DNA of 64,000 nucleotides, taken from NCBI GenBank assembly GCA_029204225.1, contig MU832110.1, positions 22,830 to 86,829 of the forward strand, given 5' to 3'. The stretch is from Diphasiastrum complanatum (Eukaryota; Streptophyta; Lycopodiopsida; Lycopodiales; Lycopodiaceae). Shown piece after piece: positions 11,521 to 23,640 of the stretch (its first letter is position 1; each line of letters begins with the position of its first letter). The position numbers and the translations under genes are program-made. Below the pieces are notes generated by a model. The model did not search any database and was not told the DNA's origin. It was given only the letters and a program-made list of their open reading frames with translations.

Positions 11521-12160
11521 GTGGAAGACTCGTTCACTGAGCTCAAAGGTTTATTTTTGAGCTCTGCGAAAGGAAGTCTCCTTTCCACTTCTCAGTCGTC
11601 TCCTTCACCACTTCCATCAGCATCGGGTGAGCCTCTTCGATCTCATCCCAGTGCCTTTAAAGACTTAAAACCTCCTACTTTTATTGGGGAAGAGAAAGAT
11701 AGAAATGTAGACATTCTACACACCTTCCTCAGCAAATGGAAGAACATACATGCTCTTAAACAGACCCCTGACCATTTGCAAGCAATCGAGGCCGGTCTTT
11801 CCTTAGGACCCCTGGCCTACAAGTGGTGGTTAAACCTCCAGGATACCGGGCAGACTCCCCAGTCATGGAAGGCTTTTGAAGAGGCTTTCCTAAGAGAGTT
11901 TCTACCGGAAAATGAACTTGATAGAGCCTGGGAAGCTTGGGAAAGAACAGTAATGGACAAATCCTTAATACAGTTATGTCTCGCAGCATCGAGAAGCCAT
12001 ATTAAAAATAAAGAATATGGATGACTATCAGAAAGTCAGAGGGTTTGTCCGTGGGCTTTGAGATGAATACAAAGCAGAGGTCCAGAGAAACCCGCCTGCT
12101 ACCTTAGAGCAAGCTCTCAGATATCTCAAATCTATGACGATTCAGTGGGTAGGAGGACGA
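11521..12160 (+). pseudogene. Gypsy B gag remnant
   Basis: Gag-like text includes PPTFIGEEKDRNVD, AYKWWLNLQDTG and WKAFEEAFLREFLP, the retrotransposon gag pattern of plant gypsy elements (capsid assembly around element RNA). The same text recurs in the minus-strand copy at about 57.4-57.9 kb. Part of a fossil. Confidence 0.85.
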
Positions 12161-12329
12161 AACAACAATCCTTTCCTGAGCAGCCTACTCAGAAAGACTT
12201 TCAAATTAAAAAGAAATTTTTGAAAAGAAAGAAAGAAGATAAAGTTGAAAATGAAGCTCCTCAGAAACCTCCATCACTCATACAGCGCCCTTAAAACCAG
12301 AAGATTTTGAGAAAGCCAAACAAGAACGT

Positions 12330-12900
12330 TTGTGCTTTGTGTGTATGGGCAAGGGTCACACAGTCAGACAGTGTCCCAAGGGGCCATTCATTAAAAAAGA
12401 TAAGAAAGAAAAAAAAACAAGTTCACCTTGTTCAGACTATAAGCTTTCCAAGTGACTCGGCAGCTTCCGAGATAAGAGTGTTTCATGAAGATCATGAACA
12501 TTGTTGCCAATTAACTTCTACAATGCTAGCGAGACCTTCAACTTTGGGCCACATGACCTAGTATGTATGCATGGTAAAATTGGCAACCAGTCAGTAAGAG
12601 TCATGGTTGATGATGGGGCAACCCATAATTTCATCAACTACACCCTAGTTAAGAAGCTCAAACATCCAGAGGTACCTAGTCAGCATAGGTACATAGTTTC
12701 TTTAGCCAAGGGTGAAGACAAGAAAATTTGGGAAACTACGGTAGGTAACACAAATCTTGATATTCAGTATCAAGATGAAATTAGCTTTCAGATAATGCAC
12801 CTGGATCGTACAGACCTTGTTTCTCGGGAGAGATTGGCTTTTCAGCGTAGGGCCTTCCCTCCACATAAATTATCAAGAGAACACCCTCAGCTTTAAGAGT
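12330..12900 (+). pseudogene. Gypsy B CCHC knuckle and protease remnant
   Basis: CFVCMGKGHTVRQC at about 12332-12373 is a CCHC zinc knuckle. It is followed by the retropepsin-like signature VDDGATHNFINY near 12610. In living relatives these are the RNA-binding end of gag and the polyprotein-cutting protease. The minus-strand copy carries both motifs as well. Confidence 0.85.
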
Positions 12901-13059
12901 AATGGCAGAGAGATCCAGTTGCAGGGGGAGCATGATGTTCCCAACAGTCCTATGGTCTGCAGTTCAGAACTTTGTCAGGTAATCGGGAATAGCAACCATC
13001 AGGTATTCTTATGTGACCTTCAGTTTATTCCAAAAGTTTCTATTTCCAGTTCTTTACAG

Positions 13060-13690
13060 CAGCAAGTAAATAAATTAGAAACTTTATTGTCTAAATTTAA
13101 AGATGTTTTTCCCAAAGATTTACCACATGGTTTACCACCTAGCAGAGATGTAGATCATGTAATAAACCTAGTACCAGGTACAACACCTATTTCTAAACCT
13201 CCGTATCGGGTCAGCCAAACAGAGGATGAAGAAATAACTAGGCAGTTAACAGATTATCTTGGGAAAGGCCAAATTCAAACTAGTAGTTCACCGCGGGCAT
13301 CACCGGTCCTTTTGGTGAAAAAGAAAGAGGGGTCTATATGTCTTTGCGTACAGAGCCCTCAATAAGGTCACTATTAAGAATAAGTACCCAATGCCTCGGG
13401 CAGACGAGTTGTTTGATCAGCTCGACGGGGCTAAGTTTTTCGGTAAAATTGACCTTAGATCGGGATTTCATCAGGTCCATATAAAAACGGAAGATGTCCC
13501 GAAAACAGCTTATAGGACTCGTCACGGTCATTATGAGTTTAAGGTGATGCCATTTGGGATCACAAATGCTCCAGCTACCTTTATGACCTTGATGAACAGT
13601 GTCCTCATACCATACTTAGATAAGTTTGTAGTCGTATTTTTAGATGACATCCTCGTCTACAGTAAAACGAGGATACTCAGTTGGCTGAAA
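13060..13690 (+). pseudogene. Gypsy B reverse transcriptase remnant
   Basis: RT blocks seen include [36 protein letters not shown] and the catalytic [10 protein letters not shown] near 13640. The order and spacing are those of a plant Ty3/gypsy RT. Part of a fossil. Confidence 0.9.
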
Positions 13691-13799
13691 CCTCAGAACA
13701 TTTTAGAGCTACAGATCTTTCTAAGTTTGGCAGAATATTACAGACGATTTGTCAAAGAATATGCTCAAATAGCAGTTCCTATGACAAATCTTCTTAAGG

Positions 13800-14300
13800 G
13801 AAAGGGAAAGGAGTTCAAATGGGAGTCCGAACAGCAGGAGAGCTTTGATGCTCTCAAAACAACCTTAGCTACTGCACCAGTTCTAAAAGTCGTCGACCAC
13901 AATCAACCATTTGTGGTCGAAACAGATGCTAGCGACTTTGCGGTTGGTGTTGTACTAACTCAGAATGGACGACCAGTTGCGTTCGAGAGTAAAAAACCTG
14001 ACCTAGCGCAGACTAGGTATAGTGCCTATGAAATACCTAGTCTGCACTATACCTAGCGCAGACTAGGTATAGTGCCTAGGAACTCTTCTCCATAGTAGAT
14101 GCCCTTAAGACTTGGAGGCATAATTTGTATGGTGCCAACTTTGAGGTCCTGACAGACCATGAAAGCCTCAGATACCTTTGCAATCAGCCTGAGCTCGAAG
14201 GTCGGAAAGCTCGTTGGGCTGAGTTAATGCAAAAGTTTGATATGTCTATCAGATATAGAAGGGGGAAATTCAACACATTAGCAGATGCCCTTAGTAGAAT
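13800..14300 (+). pseudogene. Gypsy B RNase H remnant
   Basis: Carries [25 protein letters not shown] and LTDHESLRYL, the RNase H pattern that follows RT in gypsy elements, ending in FNTLADALSR, the usual linker to integrase. Part of a fossil. Confidence 0.85.
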
Positions 14301-14599
14301 GTCTATGATAAACGAGCTGAGTTTTACTCAGATTCGTAGTGAGTTACTCGAGTTCTTGAGAGGGAAGTGCCAACATGATGCTTACTTCTCTACAATCTGG
14401 AGCTCAGTCCAGAACAGACAGTTACAGATTCCAGAACCAGTTTTCGGGGCTGGTGCCAGCCCGTTGAGGATGATGAGTCCGAGTATACGTCAGATGACGT
14501 TGAGGACTCAGAGCCTGTTTTACCCAAGGAAACTGCAGTGGTTGAGGGTCAGTTGACTCAACTTTCAAGGATTCAAATGGAAACAATATTCCATTCAGG

Positions 14600-15330
14600 A
14601 TGAGTACTTGCTCTATAGAGATAGCCAATTCAGAGGATTATAGGCAGCAGGTCCTATATGAGTGTCATGACAATCCTAGTGCGGGGCACCCAGGCATTCA
14701 AAAGACCTATGAGCTTCTTCGTAGGCAATTTTTCTGGCCCAGTATAAAAAAGGACGTCCAACAATATGTAACTAGTTGCTAGAAATGTCAGGTTAATAAA
14801 GCAGAGTGTTTGAAGGCAGGAGGGTTGTTACAGTCCTGAGATATACCAGCTAGTAAGTGGGAGAGTATCTCCATGGATTTTATAGTAAACCTGCCTAAGA
14901 CCCAAAGGGGCAATATGGGTCACAGTTGACCGTCTGACCAAAACAACTCACTTTATTCCGACTAAAACAACCGTTAGGGCTCCAGAGTTAGCGAGGTTGT
15001 TTATAGATGGGCTATTTAAATTGTACGGTCTACCTTCCGGCATAGTCAGCAACCGGGACAGTAAGTTTAATGGAAATTTTTAGAGGGTAGTATTCCATCA
15101 TCTCCATACTAAACTAAATATGAGTACCACCGACCATCCACAGACGGACGGTCAAACAGAAAGGGTAAATCAGTTGCTGGAGGATATGCTTCGTGCATAC
15201 GTCAGCAAAAAGCAGACTAATTGGGAGGAATATCTTTCGATATTAGAGTTTGCTTATAACGGTACCAAACATTCAGCTACGGGATACAGCCCATTCATGC
15301 TGATGTATGGTTTCCAGCCACGCTGACCCA
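14600..15330 (+). pseudogene. Gypsy B integrase remnant
   Basis: The H2C2 zinc-binding side is seen as ECHDNPSAGHPGIQKTYELL and FFWPSIKKDVQQYV. Core-like text follows, including DHPQTDGQTERVN and GTKHSATGYSPFMLMYGFQP near the right end. Part of a fossil. Similarity fades after about 15400. Confidence 0.85.
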
Positions 15331-15792
15331 CAACTGTAGAGTTTAAACAAGAAAAAGTTGAAGCAACAGAAACTTTTTAGAAGACCTAAACCAGATGATA
15401 GATACATGTCCATCAGCCTCTGCAACTTCTCATCAGATATCCTAGGGCAAGTAGATATGCCCATCCTCTACCCATCTGGCTCTCTAAGCCATAGACCTTA
15501 ACATAGCCACATTCTCCTCTATGAGATCAACCTCATACCAAGGCCTCTGCCAAAGACCATGTCAATATGAAATCAGTCTTGCAAAAGAAACAAACAAGCA
15601 GATGTTCAATACGAACCTTGAACATTCGCATATGCATTGAATTGAATTGCACAGTACAATTGTGACAAGAGAGCATCTAAAACAAACCCTAAAGTTTTAT
15701 GTTAAAGATTAGGTTTAAGTTGGAATAAAGTTGAAAACATCACATAGCTTGTTACTCATCAGAGCAAAGATCCCAATCATTCTGCTAAGGAT

Positions 15793-16125
15793 GAAGAAAC
15801 ACAGTGTAGCTCCAAACCACACCACAATCGGATGCCTGCAAATCATATCAGAGTGAGGGCCGAAAAACACATGTTAGGGCATGGGATTGGAAGCTTCCAC
15901 TACAGACAATAATAAGCGAACCTAACAATGTAGGAGTCTCTACAGGCGAAGAAACACAATGGAGTCTTAACCATGCCTCTCGAATGCTTACAGATCACTT
16001 CAAAGTTAGGGCCAAAAAACACAAGGATTTAGGGCTTGGCAATCGGAACTTTCACGATGACCGATGACAAGCAAAACTAACAGTGTAGGAGTCTCTGTAG
16101 GCATGTAGAAACGCAATCTAAAATA
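15793..16125. repeat. 152-bp tandem repeat, about two copies
   Basis: GAAGAAACAC at 15793 and 15945, the CGGATGCCTGCA/CGAATGCTTACA pair at 15829 and 15981, and the GTAGGAGTCTCT block in both copies give a period near 152 bp. A third start (GTAGAAACGCAATC) begins near 16104. Copies are diverged. No coding content. Confidence 0.75.
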
Positions 16126-17192
16126 TGAACAATTTGCCGCAACTAATGGTATCTGCAATCCAAATCAAGTAGTTGTTGGGTCCATAATGTCAAATAACAG
16201 TACTACGAAAAGAGCTAAATGTATTGTGTCCATAACAATAAGCTTTATTGTAAATAAAATATTGTCGCCAAGGTGACCATCAAGTAACTCTCATCTATTC
16301 CAAAACCAAACTCTGTTTGAAATAATATCAAATATGCATTTAGCATGAAAATCAACAAAACACTACTTTCAAACCTATTACAGCCATTTTGAGTTCTAAA
16401 TTACAAGACATTTGGAGTCTGCAATGGCCCCTTTCATTTCATGACCTTGTAAATTTTCTATTCTTTGCTATCTTAGAAAATTAAGTCAGATTTGCATTGA
16501 TGCAATTCTCAAAAAAGTTCCTCAATCGATTTACCACAATCACGTATCAACACCAAAAATTCTGCCCTACTTACTGCATGAAAGGCACGCTAATTGATAT
16601 CGTATTATTTTGTGATAGCTATCTTCAGTTTTTTCACTGTAATCGAAGACCAGTTATCACGCATAATGTTTCCAAAAGTAGAACCATTCTCCAATAAATG
16701 GTAAACACCTCATCAACATGTCGGTTATGGACATACCCAGCTCCTTGCTAATGATGGTTGCATCCCTAACCTGCTCTAACATTAGTTTTCATTAAATTGT
16801 GAAATTTAATGACCCATAATCCTTGCCTCTGCGCTTTTCAACCTCATAGTGCAATCACTGCATACAACGAAAGCGTTCAGCTGTGAGCGAAGATTCACAG
16901 TCATTCGTTTGTAAACTTAAATCTTAATCCACTCATGCTTTTGAAAAACAATCAATTTCTGTAAACTTTTTACAAGGGATCTCACCTTTACAGATAACTT
17001 GGAAACTACATGCATTATCATGCTCATCGCTTTAACTCAATTACGAACTACATTTGTTTGTAATAGAATGGCTAGTGCAGATTTTTGTGGATGATGGCAA
17101 GCTGAGCGATGGACAAGACTTCTCCAGCGATGGGGACAAGACTTCTCCTGCACCAGCGAAGTATCAGTTGCGAGAGGGTTTAGGGCTTAGCA

Positions 17193-17246
17193 TTAGGGTT
17201 TTTGTGCAGAATACGAAGGTAAGCCCAGGAGAAGCAGAAACCCTAA
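17193..17246. promoter_or_regulatory. Telo-box motifs in both orientations
   Basis: TTAGGGTTT at 17193-17201 and AAACCCTAA at 17238-17246, with a further CCCTAACCC copy near 17270. Telo-boxes are common near the 5' ends of plant translation-related genes and can recruit telomere-repeat-binding factors. No intact gene follows, so this may be the 5' end of a lost gene or a short interstitial telomere-like patch. Confidence 0.35.
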
Positions 17247-17397
17247 CCCTTAGGTGTGTTTAGAAGCCCTAACCCTTAGGTCGGTCTCAGTTTGGGGGTT
17301 AGGAGACTTGCTATTGTTGTGGAGTTTAAAAAGAAATTGGTTGAGTTGCGGGCATGTAACACATGAGGTGGAAAGAACCCATTGCTATATTGAAGCA

Positions 17398-17545
17398 CCG
17401 ATGGAGGGCCCAATGTATTCCACACTCCCAACAAGTGAAGGTGTAGCAGCCATCCAATGGTGGGGTGACCCGTACGACCATCTCACTACCAATGGATGGC
17501 TACCGCACCACCCTCTCATGGTGTGGAATACACTATCCCCTGATG
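17398..17545. repeat. Foldback (hairpin) element
   Basis: Imperfect inverted repeat: the inner arms 17441-17460 and 17489-17508 pair almost completely, and the outer arms around 17412-17425 and 17521-17534 (AATGTATTCCACAC / GTGTGGAATACACT) pair as well. The loop is about 28 bp. It could be a MITE or a long hairpin precursor of small RNA. No flanking target-site duplication was settled by eye. Confidence 0.7.
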
Positions 17546-17599
17546 GAGGCCCATTTCAAGACTTGATTGTCTCACACATCCCTAAATTGTGATAGAGGT

Positions 17600-18095
17600 T
17601 TATGATTGGAACGTAGCTTAAGAAAAGGGTGATTGGGTTCATGTTTTCCAAGGCGGGCGCCATTTCTTGGCAACTTGAGTTTTGAGGAGCACTCCAACTC
17701 TAGTGAACCAATCAACTACAAGAGAAGCAAAATGTAGAGACAATACCTTGTAGACATAGGAGAATGAGATGCATGTGTAGTCTAAAATCACGTTCACCTA
17801 ATAACTCCAAAACTCCAAACGTATTTCCCTAGTGTCTGTTGTTGTCACAACAATTGCCAAACACATGATGAAACCACCCTCAAGTTTCTTATTTGTACGT
17901 GGACTCTTTGCCAAACAAGTTGCGCTGATAGTGGCAACTTGAAACAAGTAGACCAATCAAAAGAGACATTTTTATATTCAAACAAACCAATGGAGGAGAG
18001 ACAAAATGTGGAGAGAATCAAAAGGGTAGAGAGGGCCTACTTGCAGTTAGAAGGGGGGTAGGTAAGGTAAACAAGAAGGTTGTTAGCACCAACAT
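17600..18095. other. No recognisable gene
   Basis: AT-rich interval with no supported feature, ending at the R1 repeat boundary. Confidence 0.4.
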
Positions 18096-18570
18096 TGTTG
18101 AATTTCACACGTGTGGGACTCTCCAAAAGTGTGATTATGATCTCCTAAGATGTGGTGATTGCACAAAGATCAAGCATAGATTGAAATCCAAGATCTATCT
18201 CACAAATCTAAGGCAAGAGCACAATGTAACATGCATATATCATCCACAAAAGTACATTCACGCGTGTGGGATACTTGAGATGAAAAAACTAAGTGTCATA
18301 AAGCCTTGCTCTCGAGTAGAGAGAGAGAATCCAAGTACAAAAACTCGTATAGAGAGAGAGAAAGCAAAAATATCTCTAAATGTAGAAACACTCACTAACT
18401 CCAAAAAAAACTCCCATAGAATTGATCTAAGACACATATAAGTAGCAAATAGGGGTGAAGGGGAGTGAAACATGATTGGACCCCTTTCAATTTCCAAGGA
18501 GGGCTAGAACTTGGGACCAAAGAAACTTTGGGCGCCAAGCTAACAATCAAAGCCAAAATCCTTTGGATCT
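18096..18570 (-). repeat. LTR-like repeat R1, partial copy (minus)
   Basis: The reverse complement matches 40660-41032 through many blocks, including CTTGCCTTAGAT, ATCACATCTTAGGAGATCA and the CACACGTGTGAA end. It ends in ATTCAACA on the minus strand. An insertion of SINE-like sequence is present at its far side (about 18491-18556). Probably a solo or truncated LTR; no primer-binding site is seen next to it. Confidence 0.7.
18491..18556 (-). repeat. SINE-like fragment inside R1
   Basis: Matches the tRNA-like head of the candidate SINE at 24.41-24.48 kb over about 60 bp (GTTAGCTTGGCGCCCAAAG, TTCTTTGGTCCCAAGTT, CTTGGAAA). The corresponding sequence is absent from the R1 copy at 40.6 kb, which fits an insertion. 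Confidence 0.5.
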
Positions 18571-18824
18571 CTTGAAATTGAAATGGCACTGGCATGTTTG
18601 CAAAAAATAGTATTGAAGAAAAGTACAATTGAGATTCCAAAGAAAGAAGACAAACCCATAATGAGATGGCTAAACCCATAATTAAAGGCTCTCACTAAAG
18701 ATGACAGACAATAAAATTACATCTATTAGTGCTTACCTTTTGTTACATCTGTTAGCACTAATGGCAAGGTAGGGCCACCATCTACCTTGATTAAGCTCAT
18801 GGTTGCCTAACTAACCTCTAGCTT

Positions 18825-19407
18825 TGTTGTAAAAATTTTTACTTATCAGCATTACAAGCCTAGAGGAACAGTTTAGATCTGCTCGATAGTGCTAGGCATC
18901 TCAACTAATACATCTCTCATCTGTGTGTATGTATTTTGCTATATGATCTGATCTTTGTATATATGTACAACGCATTGTTACTCTATTGATCGTTAGCCTT
19001 TGGGCTGACTGTACAATGAGGTGGGCATGAAGTCTTGTACAATAGTAGTAACGTCTGGTCCTTTAGACGTGAAGAGTAACAGTTGGTTCAAATGCCACTC
19101 GAATATTGTCGATTCGATGGTTTGTGGACTATCGATCATCAAAGGATTGTCAATGTCAATGTCGATGTCGAGTCGAGTGTCTTGTCAAGCCATTGTCGAC
19201 TATTGAGTCAAGGTGACTCTTTGGCATTCATTTGACATGTTCGAACCTGTCTCAAACTTGAGTGTATTAAGTTCTTCTTCTGCAGCAGGTTCCCAAATAA
19301 ATAACCAGGTTCAGGACTCTATCATGGATACCTAAATAGAATAGCTTGTAACAAATACAAAGGCAACTGCGTTGAATGGGATTTGAAGTGGAATTGGAAT
19401 TCCAACA
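18825..19407 (-). repeat. Copia LTR (minus), 583 bp
   Basis: Termini TGTTGGA and TACAACA form the usual short inverted ends. A minus-strand purine tract (TTTAAAGGGGAG) abuts it at 19408-19420, and copia RNase H text follows at higher coordinates, so this is the 3' LTR of a minus-strand copia element. It contains many GTCGA/TCGAC words around 19095-19200. Confidence 0.75.
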
Positions 19408-19920
19408 CTCCCCTTTAAACACTTAGATAATCTTCATATTTAACATTTTCTTAAACAGAATATGTTCGTATTTAGACAAAGCCTTAGTAAAGATATCAGC
19501 TACCATACTATTTGTCATAGTAAATCAACTCTGTATTTTTCAGGTGTACTTTCTCTCAAACAAATTGAAATTGAATTTCTATATGTTTAGTCCTATAATG
19601 AAATCTAGGATTGATAGTAAGTTGAATGTAACTAATATTAATGCAATAGATGGTAGTTAGTTTGTTATGTTTGAAGTTCAGATCTTGTAGAATAAGCCTC
19701 AACCATATAACTTCTTTAGTTGCTTGTGTTGCTACAACATATTCGGTTTCAATCGAGGATAGTGAGATTGAGTTTTGTTCTCTATTGTTCTAGGAAATTG
19801 ATGCAGACGATAGGTAGAAATAGTACCCAGAAGTAGACTTCTTGGTGTCTAAGTCTCCTGTCCAATATAAATCAAAATAGTCGTATATTCGAACCTTGTT
19901 GGCAATTGTTGAAGACCTCG
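19408..19920 (-). mobile_element. Ty1/copia 3' coding remnant (minus)
   Basis: Minus-strand text includes DTKKSTSGYYF, LSSIETEYVVATQATKEVIW and NPRFHYRTKHIEI, the RNase H end of a plant copia polyprotein, leading into a purine tract and an LTR at 18825-19407. Broken, several interruptions, old by eye. Confidence 0.8.
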
Positions 19921-19974
19921 AAGTACATCAGAAGATGTACAAACTGTTGGAAAGAGGGAGGTGAAGTGAGTCGA

Positions 19975-20050
19975 TTCGACAAGTCAAATCACCCACATCT
20001 TAGGAGATCAATCACACTTTTGGGTTGTCCCATACGTGTGAAATTTCACA
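19975..20050 (+). repeat. R1 end fragment (plus)
   Basis: CACATCTTAGGAGATCA...ACGTGTGAAATTTCACA matches the last 75 bp of the R1 copy at 40241-41032. It is followed at about 20290 by copia coding text of uncertain relation. Confidence 0.65.
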
Positions 20051-20289
20051 TTTTTGAAGGATAAGTTAGATCTTATTCATTGACTTGTGTGGCGCCATGA
20101 AGATGATATCTAGTAGAGGATCTTTCTACTTTATGACATTCATTAATAATTACTCTATCTTGAATATGTTTCCTAAAGAAAATGTCAGAAGCTTTTGAAA
20201 GATTCAAATCTTTCACTACGATTGTGGAGACACAAAAATGAAGAAATGTGAAAATATTGTGATCATATAGTGGTGGTGAGTGTATTTCA

Positions 20290-20980
20290 ATGAATTCAAT
20301 GACTTTTGTGAAGAACGTGGAATCAAAAGATAGTTCACTCAATTCTATACACCATAACAGCCAAATCCCCAAGGAGCAGATTCAAAACTTGATACCAGAT
20401 CTTGAAAGTTTGGATAGTGAAGCCATTGAGGATGGAGAGGCTGCAAAGCAAAATGATTTATCTAATCATGAGGTTATGATGGATGATGCACCAATGACAA
20501 TGCCAAATTGTGATGAATTTCCACGATTGAAAACAAGTTGAAAAAGAAAAGAAAAGATTGTTCATGGGACACATACTCACCAAGGAGCATATCAAATGAA
20601 CATAAAGTGTCGAAATGGTATGAGAAGTTGGTACAAGAGGGTGAAAAAGAAGTATCTTCTATAAGTCAAGAAAGAGAAATTAGAATATCCATGAGGGTGC
20701 AAAGACCTCTAGAAAGGTTCCAAATAAACTATTCTCTCCTGACAAAAATTATGAATTCTCATGTACCTTGCTACGTTTGAAAAAGTGAGGGAGAGAAAAT
20801 TTTGGAAAATGGTTGTGAAAGACGAGATGGAATCCATTGAAAAGCGCAACAACTGGGAACTTCTGGATCTCCCTATATCTAAGAAACTTATTGGAAGTAA
20901 ATGAGTGTATAGATTTAAATATCATGCAAGATGAATGTTCAAATACAAGATAAGACTAGTTGTTAAAGGTCATTCTCAAA
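20290..20980 (+). mobile_element. Ty1/copia RT-start remnant (plus)
   Basis: After an acidic linker, text resembling the start of copia RT appears (MESIEKRNNWELLDLP, KYKIRLVVKGHSQT). This fits the region between integrase and RT. Broken fragment; its other parts are not adjacent. Immediately to its right lies a gypsy piece, so an end of one of the two elements is near 20985. Confidence 0.75.
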
Positions 20981-20984
20981 CTAT

Positions 20985-21430
20985 GTGAATTTTACAATTA
21001 TTTTTTTCATAAGTCTGCAGCAATTCTTAATAGTTTGGCAAGAGGCAGAGTTAATAAGAAAAAGAAGATTTGTCAACCTAGTCTGTCTATTGAGTGGAAT
21101 GAAAAATTGAACCAATGCTTTGAAAAGCTCAAAAGTTTGGTGGTTTCAGCTCTTGTTTTGCATATCACAGATCCGTATTTAACTTATGTTGTTAGAACTA
21201 ACGCAAGAGATTTGACGATAGGAGCAATTATTCTACAATAAGATAGACCAATAGCATTCGAGAGCAAGAAACTCATTCGACCTTAGGTACGTTATACAAC
21301 TCAAGATAAAGAGTTATTTGTTGTGATATATGCACTTCAAACCTGGTGGCATTACCTTTATGGTGGTCAATTTATAGTGTATACAGATCACCATACTTTG
21401 AATATTTTTGCAATCAACACTATTTGAGGG
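20985..21430 (+). mobile_element. Ty3/gypsy RNase H remnant (plus)
   Basis: Text includes KLNQCFEKLKSLVVSALVL, VVRTNARDLTIGAIIL, IAFESKKLIRP and YTDHHTLNIFAINT, the RNase H region of a gypsy polyprotein. It is not obviously the same family as A or B. Broken fragment abutting the copia piece. Confidence 0.8.
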
Positions 21431-22265
21431 GTCTGATTCCATAGACACACACAAAGTCGATAAAGATGCAAAACGATAGTCGAGCTAGATCATTACAATC
21501 AACATTTAACTGTAAGTTTTAGGAACAATACAACCTACAAATTATATATTATCTACATGCAATGAATCAGACAAAACTGAAAATAAAGCAATTGATAGGG
21601 CACAGACGCGACTTTGTTTACTAGAAACGATTCGATTAAGTCGAACGTATGTGTACAGTCTGTGTGCATTCACTTATGCGATCTTCCTGAAACAATACTT
21701 TGGAAATAGAGAGGAAGATTGAATAGTTGCGCTCTAACTGAATGTCTTATCAATTCATTATATGATTCATGGATTCATAGATTAGCCTTTTACACTAACG
21801 TGCAACTGAATATTTATACATTGTAGCAGTACAATTACAAAAATGCTTAATGGATAGATTTACAATTTGGATTAAGGCACTACGTGCTGTTAGCAGTCGC
21901 TATTGGGCAGAATCCTTTGTGTTGGAGATTCTGCAAAAACCACAGAGGCGTGAAAACAAATGGTCGAATCGACAATCAACAGTCAAATCGATAGTTGATA
22001 GTCAACTCGATAACAACTTCGACTGTTTTGATGGGCTCTACAAATGTCAATCAGAACAATTTCGACGATTGTTGATTCGAGGTTTGTCGAGCTGATACCT
22101 ATTTAAGATTTTCGTGTATTTATGTAGACTATTGAAAAACACATATATTTTTGTAAAATATGTGACTATTTACAACAAATGAATGGATCTAGATTAGCTG
22201 TGGGATTATGTACAAAAAGGATTGTATGTTGGATTTTGACATCCTATGTGACCAGCACATGGAAG
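21431..22265. other. No gene; GTCGA-rich patch
   Basis: Noncoding. The part 21960-22090 holds a dense run of TCGAC/GTCGA words similar in style to the copia LTR at 18825-19407, so it may be a diverged LTR, but end points were not found. Confidence 0.4.
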
Positions 22266-23328
22266 CAAATTTCTGAGGTGGCATCAGTATGTTGCCCTAT
22301 ACAGCAGGGCAGACTACTTTGTACAAGAAATCACACAGTGAATGAGTGTCCTCAACTGAAAAAACAAATGGAAATCAGTGTTATTTGTGTAATTCGCCTG
22401 TTCATGAGACTGCTTTTTGCAACTTCAATCCTCGGATAATTCAGCAACGGTATGCCCAAATGGGATATCGAGAACCACAGTATGGAGGAAATCCAGCAGC
22501 TAGACCGCGACAGTCAGCTCTTGGATACCCGGAACGTTTAGCCTTACTTGCCCCACCAAAGCACTCCGCTCCTCCTGCCAATGTGATGGAACCAGAACCG
22601 TACATAAGTGTTGAGCAATAGAACTATGGTACTGGTCAAGAAGGTGGATCTTCAGAACAATATGCTATTTATGATGCCGCTCAACAACAAGCCTCTAGAA
22701 ATTGGACCAGAGCACCACTTGAATGCTTTGCATGTGGAGAAAATCACAGAGTTGCAGAATGTCCAAATAAAGGAAAATTTGTACCATTCAATCGTGATTG
22801 TGGTTATGGGCATTGCTATAAAGACTGTCCAGCAAGACCGAAGCCACCACCAGCTACAGCTCTTGTAAATTTGATAACAATCAAGCAAAGACCAGCAACT
22901 CAGAATAAACCAAGTGCACCCTTGATGGTGGTCACCAGAGCACATAAGCAGAAAGAACCAGTAGCGGATCCAATACTGGCTGATTCTATACCATTGAACG
23001 ATACACCAACAACATCAAGAGTCTATCCAAATCTTCATGCAGAAAAACGAAGATATAAGGATATGAGGTAGTGGATTAAACATCTGCAAGAAGAAGATGA
23101 GCTTAAAGCTGCTAAAGCGACAACAGACATTCGTTCTTCACCATTGCAGCCACCAAGAAATTCACATACGGATATGAATGACCAGTTGCATCATCATGAA
23201 GAACCCTTCAAGATGAATGAACTGGAAGCACTGCAAACAGAACTGCTCATGAACATTTTGTCTAGCAAGATCAATATTTCATTGGGAGAGTTCCTCAAGT
23301 TGGTGCCAAAAGCAAAAGAAGCTTCATG
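22266..23328 (+). mobile_element. Gypsy A gag fragment, diverged copy
   Basis: Parallel to 50.65-51.66 kb of gypsy A, with shared text such as NHTVNECPQLKKQMEIS, CFACGENHRVAECPNK, RDCGYGHCYKDC and NILSSKINISLGEF. It holds the same repeated zinc-knuckle region. Broken fragment, older than the main copy by the number of differences. It stops at the neighbouring copia piece. Confidence 0.85.
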
Positions 23329-23329
23329 A

Positions 23330-23640
23330 TTTAACCCTTTTCTAAACATATCAGTTGCCATGTACTAGATTCTGCAATATTTCAAAGTTACCTCCTTGTT
23401 GAGTATTCTGCTCCAGATGTACCGGTACTTGATCTCAATGTGCTTGCTTCTAGAATGAAATCTAAGATTAATCAATAATGCAATAGCACTTTGGTTACCA
23501 CACTGAATAATTGTCGAAGTAGATTGTCTGAGACCAATGTCAGACAATAAGTTTCTCAACCAGATTGCCTCTTTGGCAACCTAAAAAGCTGCAATGTAAT
23601 AAGATTATGTTGAAGACATTGCAGCTATTCTAAGATATCG
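23330..23640 (-). mobile_element. Ty1/copia RNase H fragment (minus)
   Basis: Minus-strand text LRNLLSDIGLRQSTSTIIQ, NQSAIAL and HSRSKHIEIKYRYIWSR is the copia RNase H end. Closely similar text is in the copia copy at 45.85-46.03 kb. Broken fragment. Confidence 0.85.

Larger units (their letters stand above)
11300..15420 (+). mobile_element. Ty3/gypsy element B, broken copy (plus)
   Basis: A gypsy-type order of gag, CCHC knuckle, aspartic protease, reverse transcriptase, RNase H and integrase (H2C2, catalytic core) runs across the interval. The RT signature [13 protein letters not shown] and the integrase text resemble chromovirus-type plant gypsy elements; no chromodomain is visible before sequence similarity ends. 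The copy is broken, with roughly ten or more interruptions. No convincing LTR pair was found, so its limits are approximate. A second member of the family lies on the minus strand at 55.18-58.1 kb. Confidence 0.9.
15421..17392. other. Gene-poor interval
   Basis: No recognisable gene. It holds a 152-bp tandem repeat (15793-16100) and telo-box motifs (17190-17250). The rest is AT-rich with short chance frames. Confidence 0.4.
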
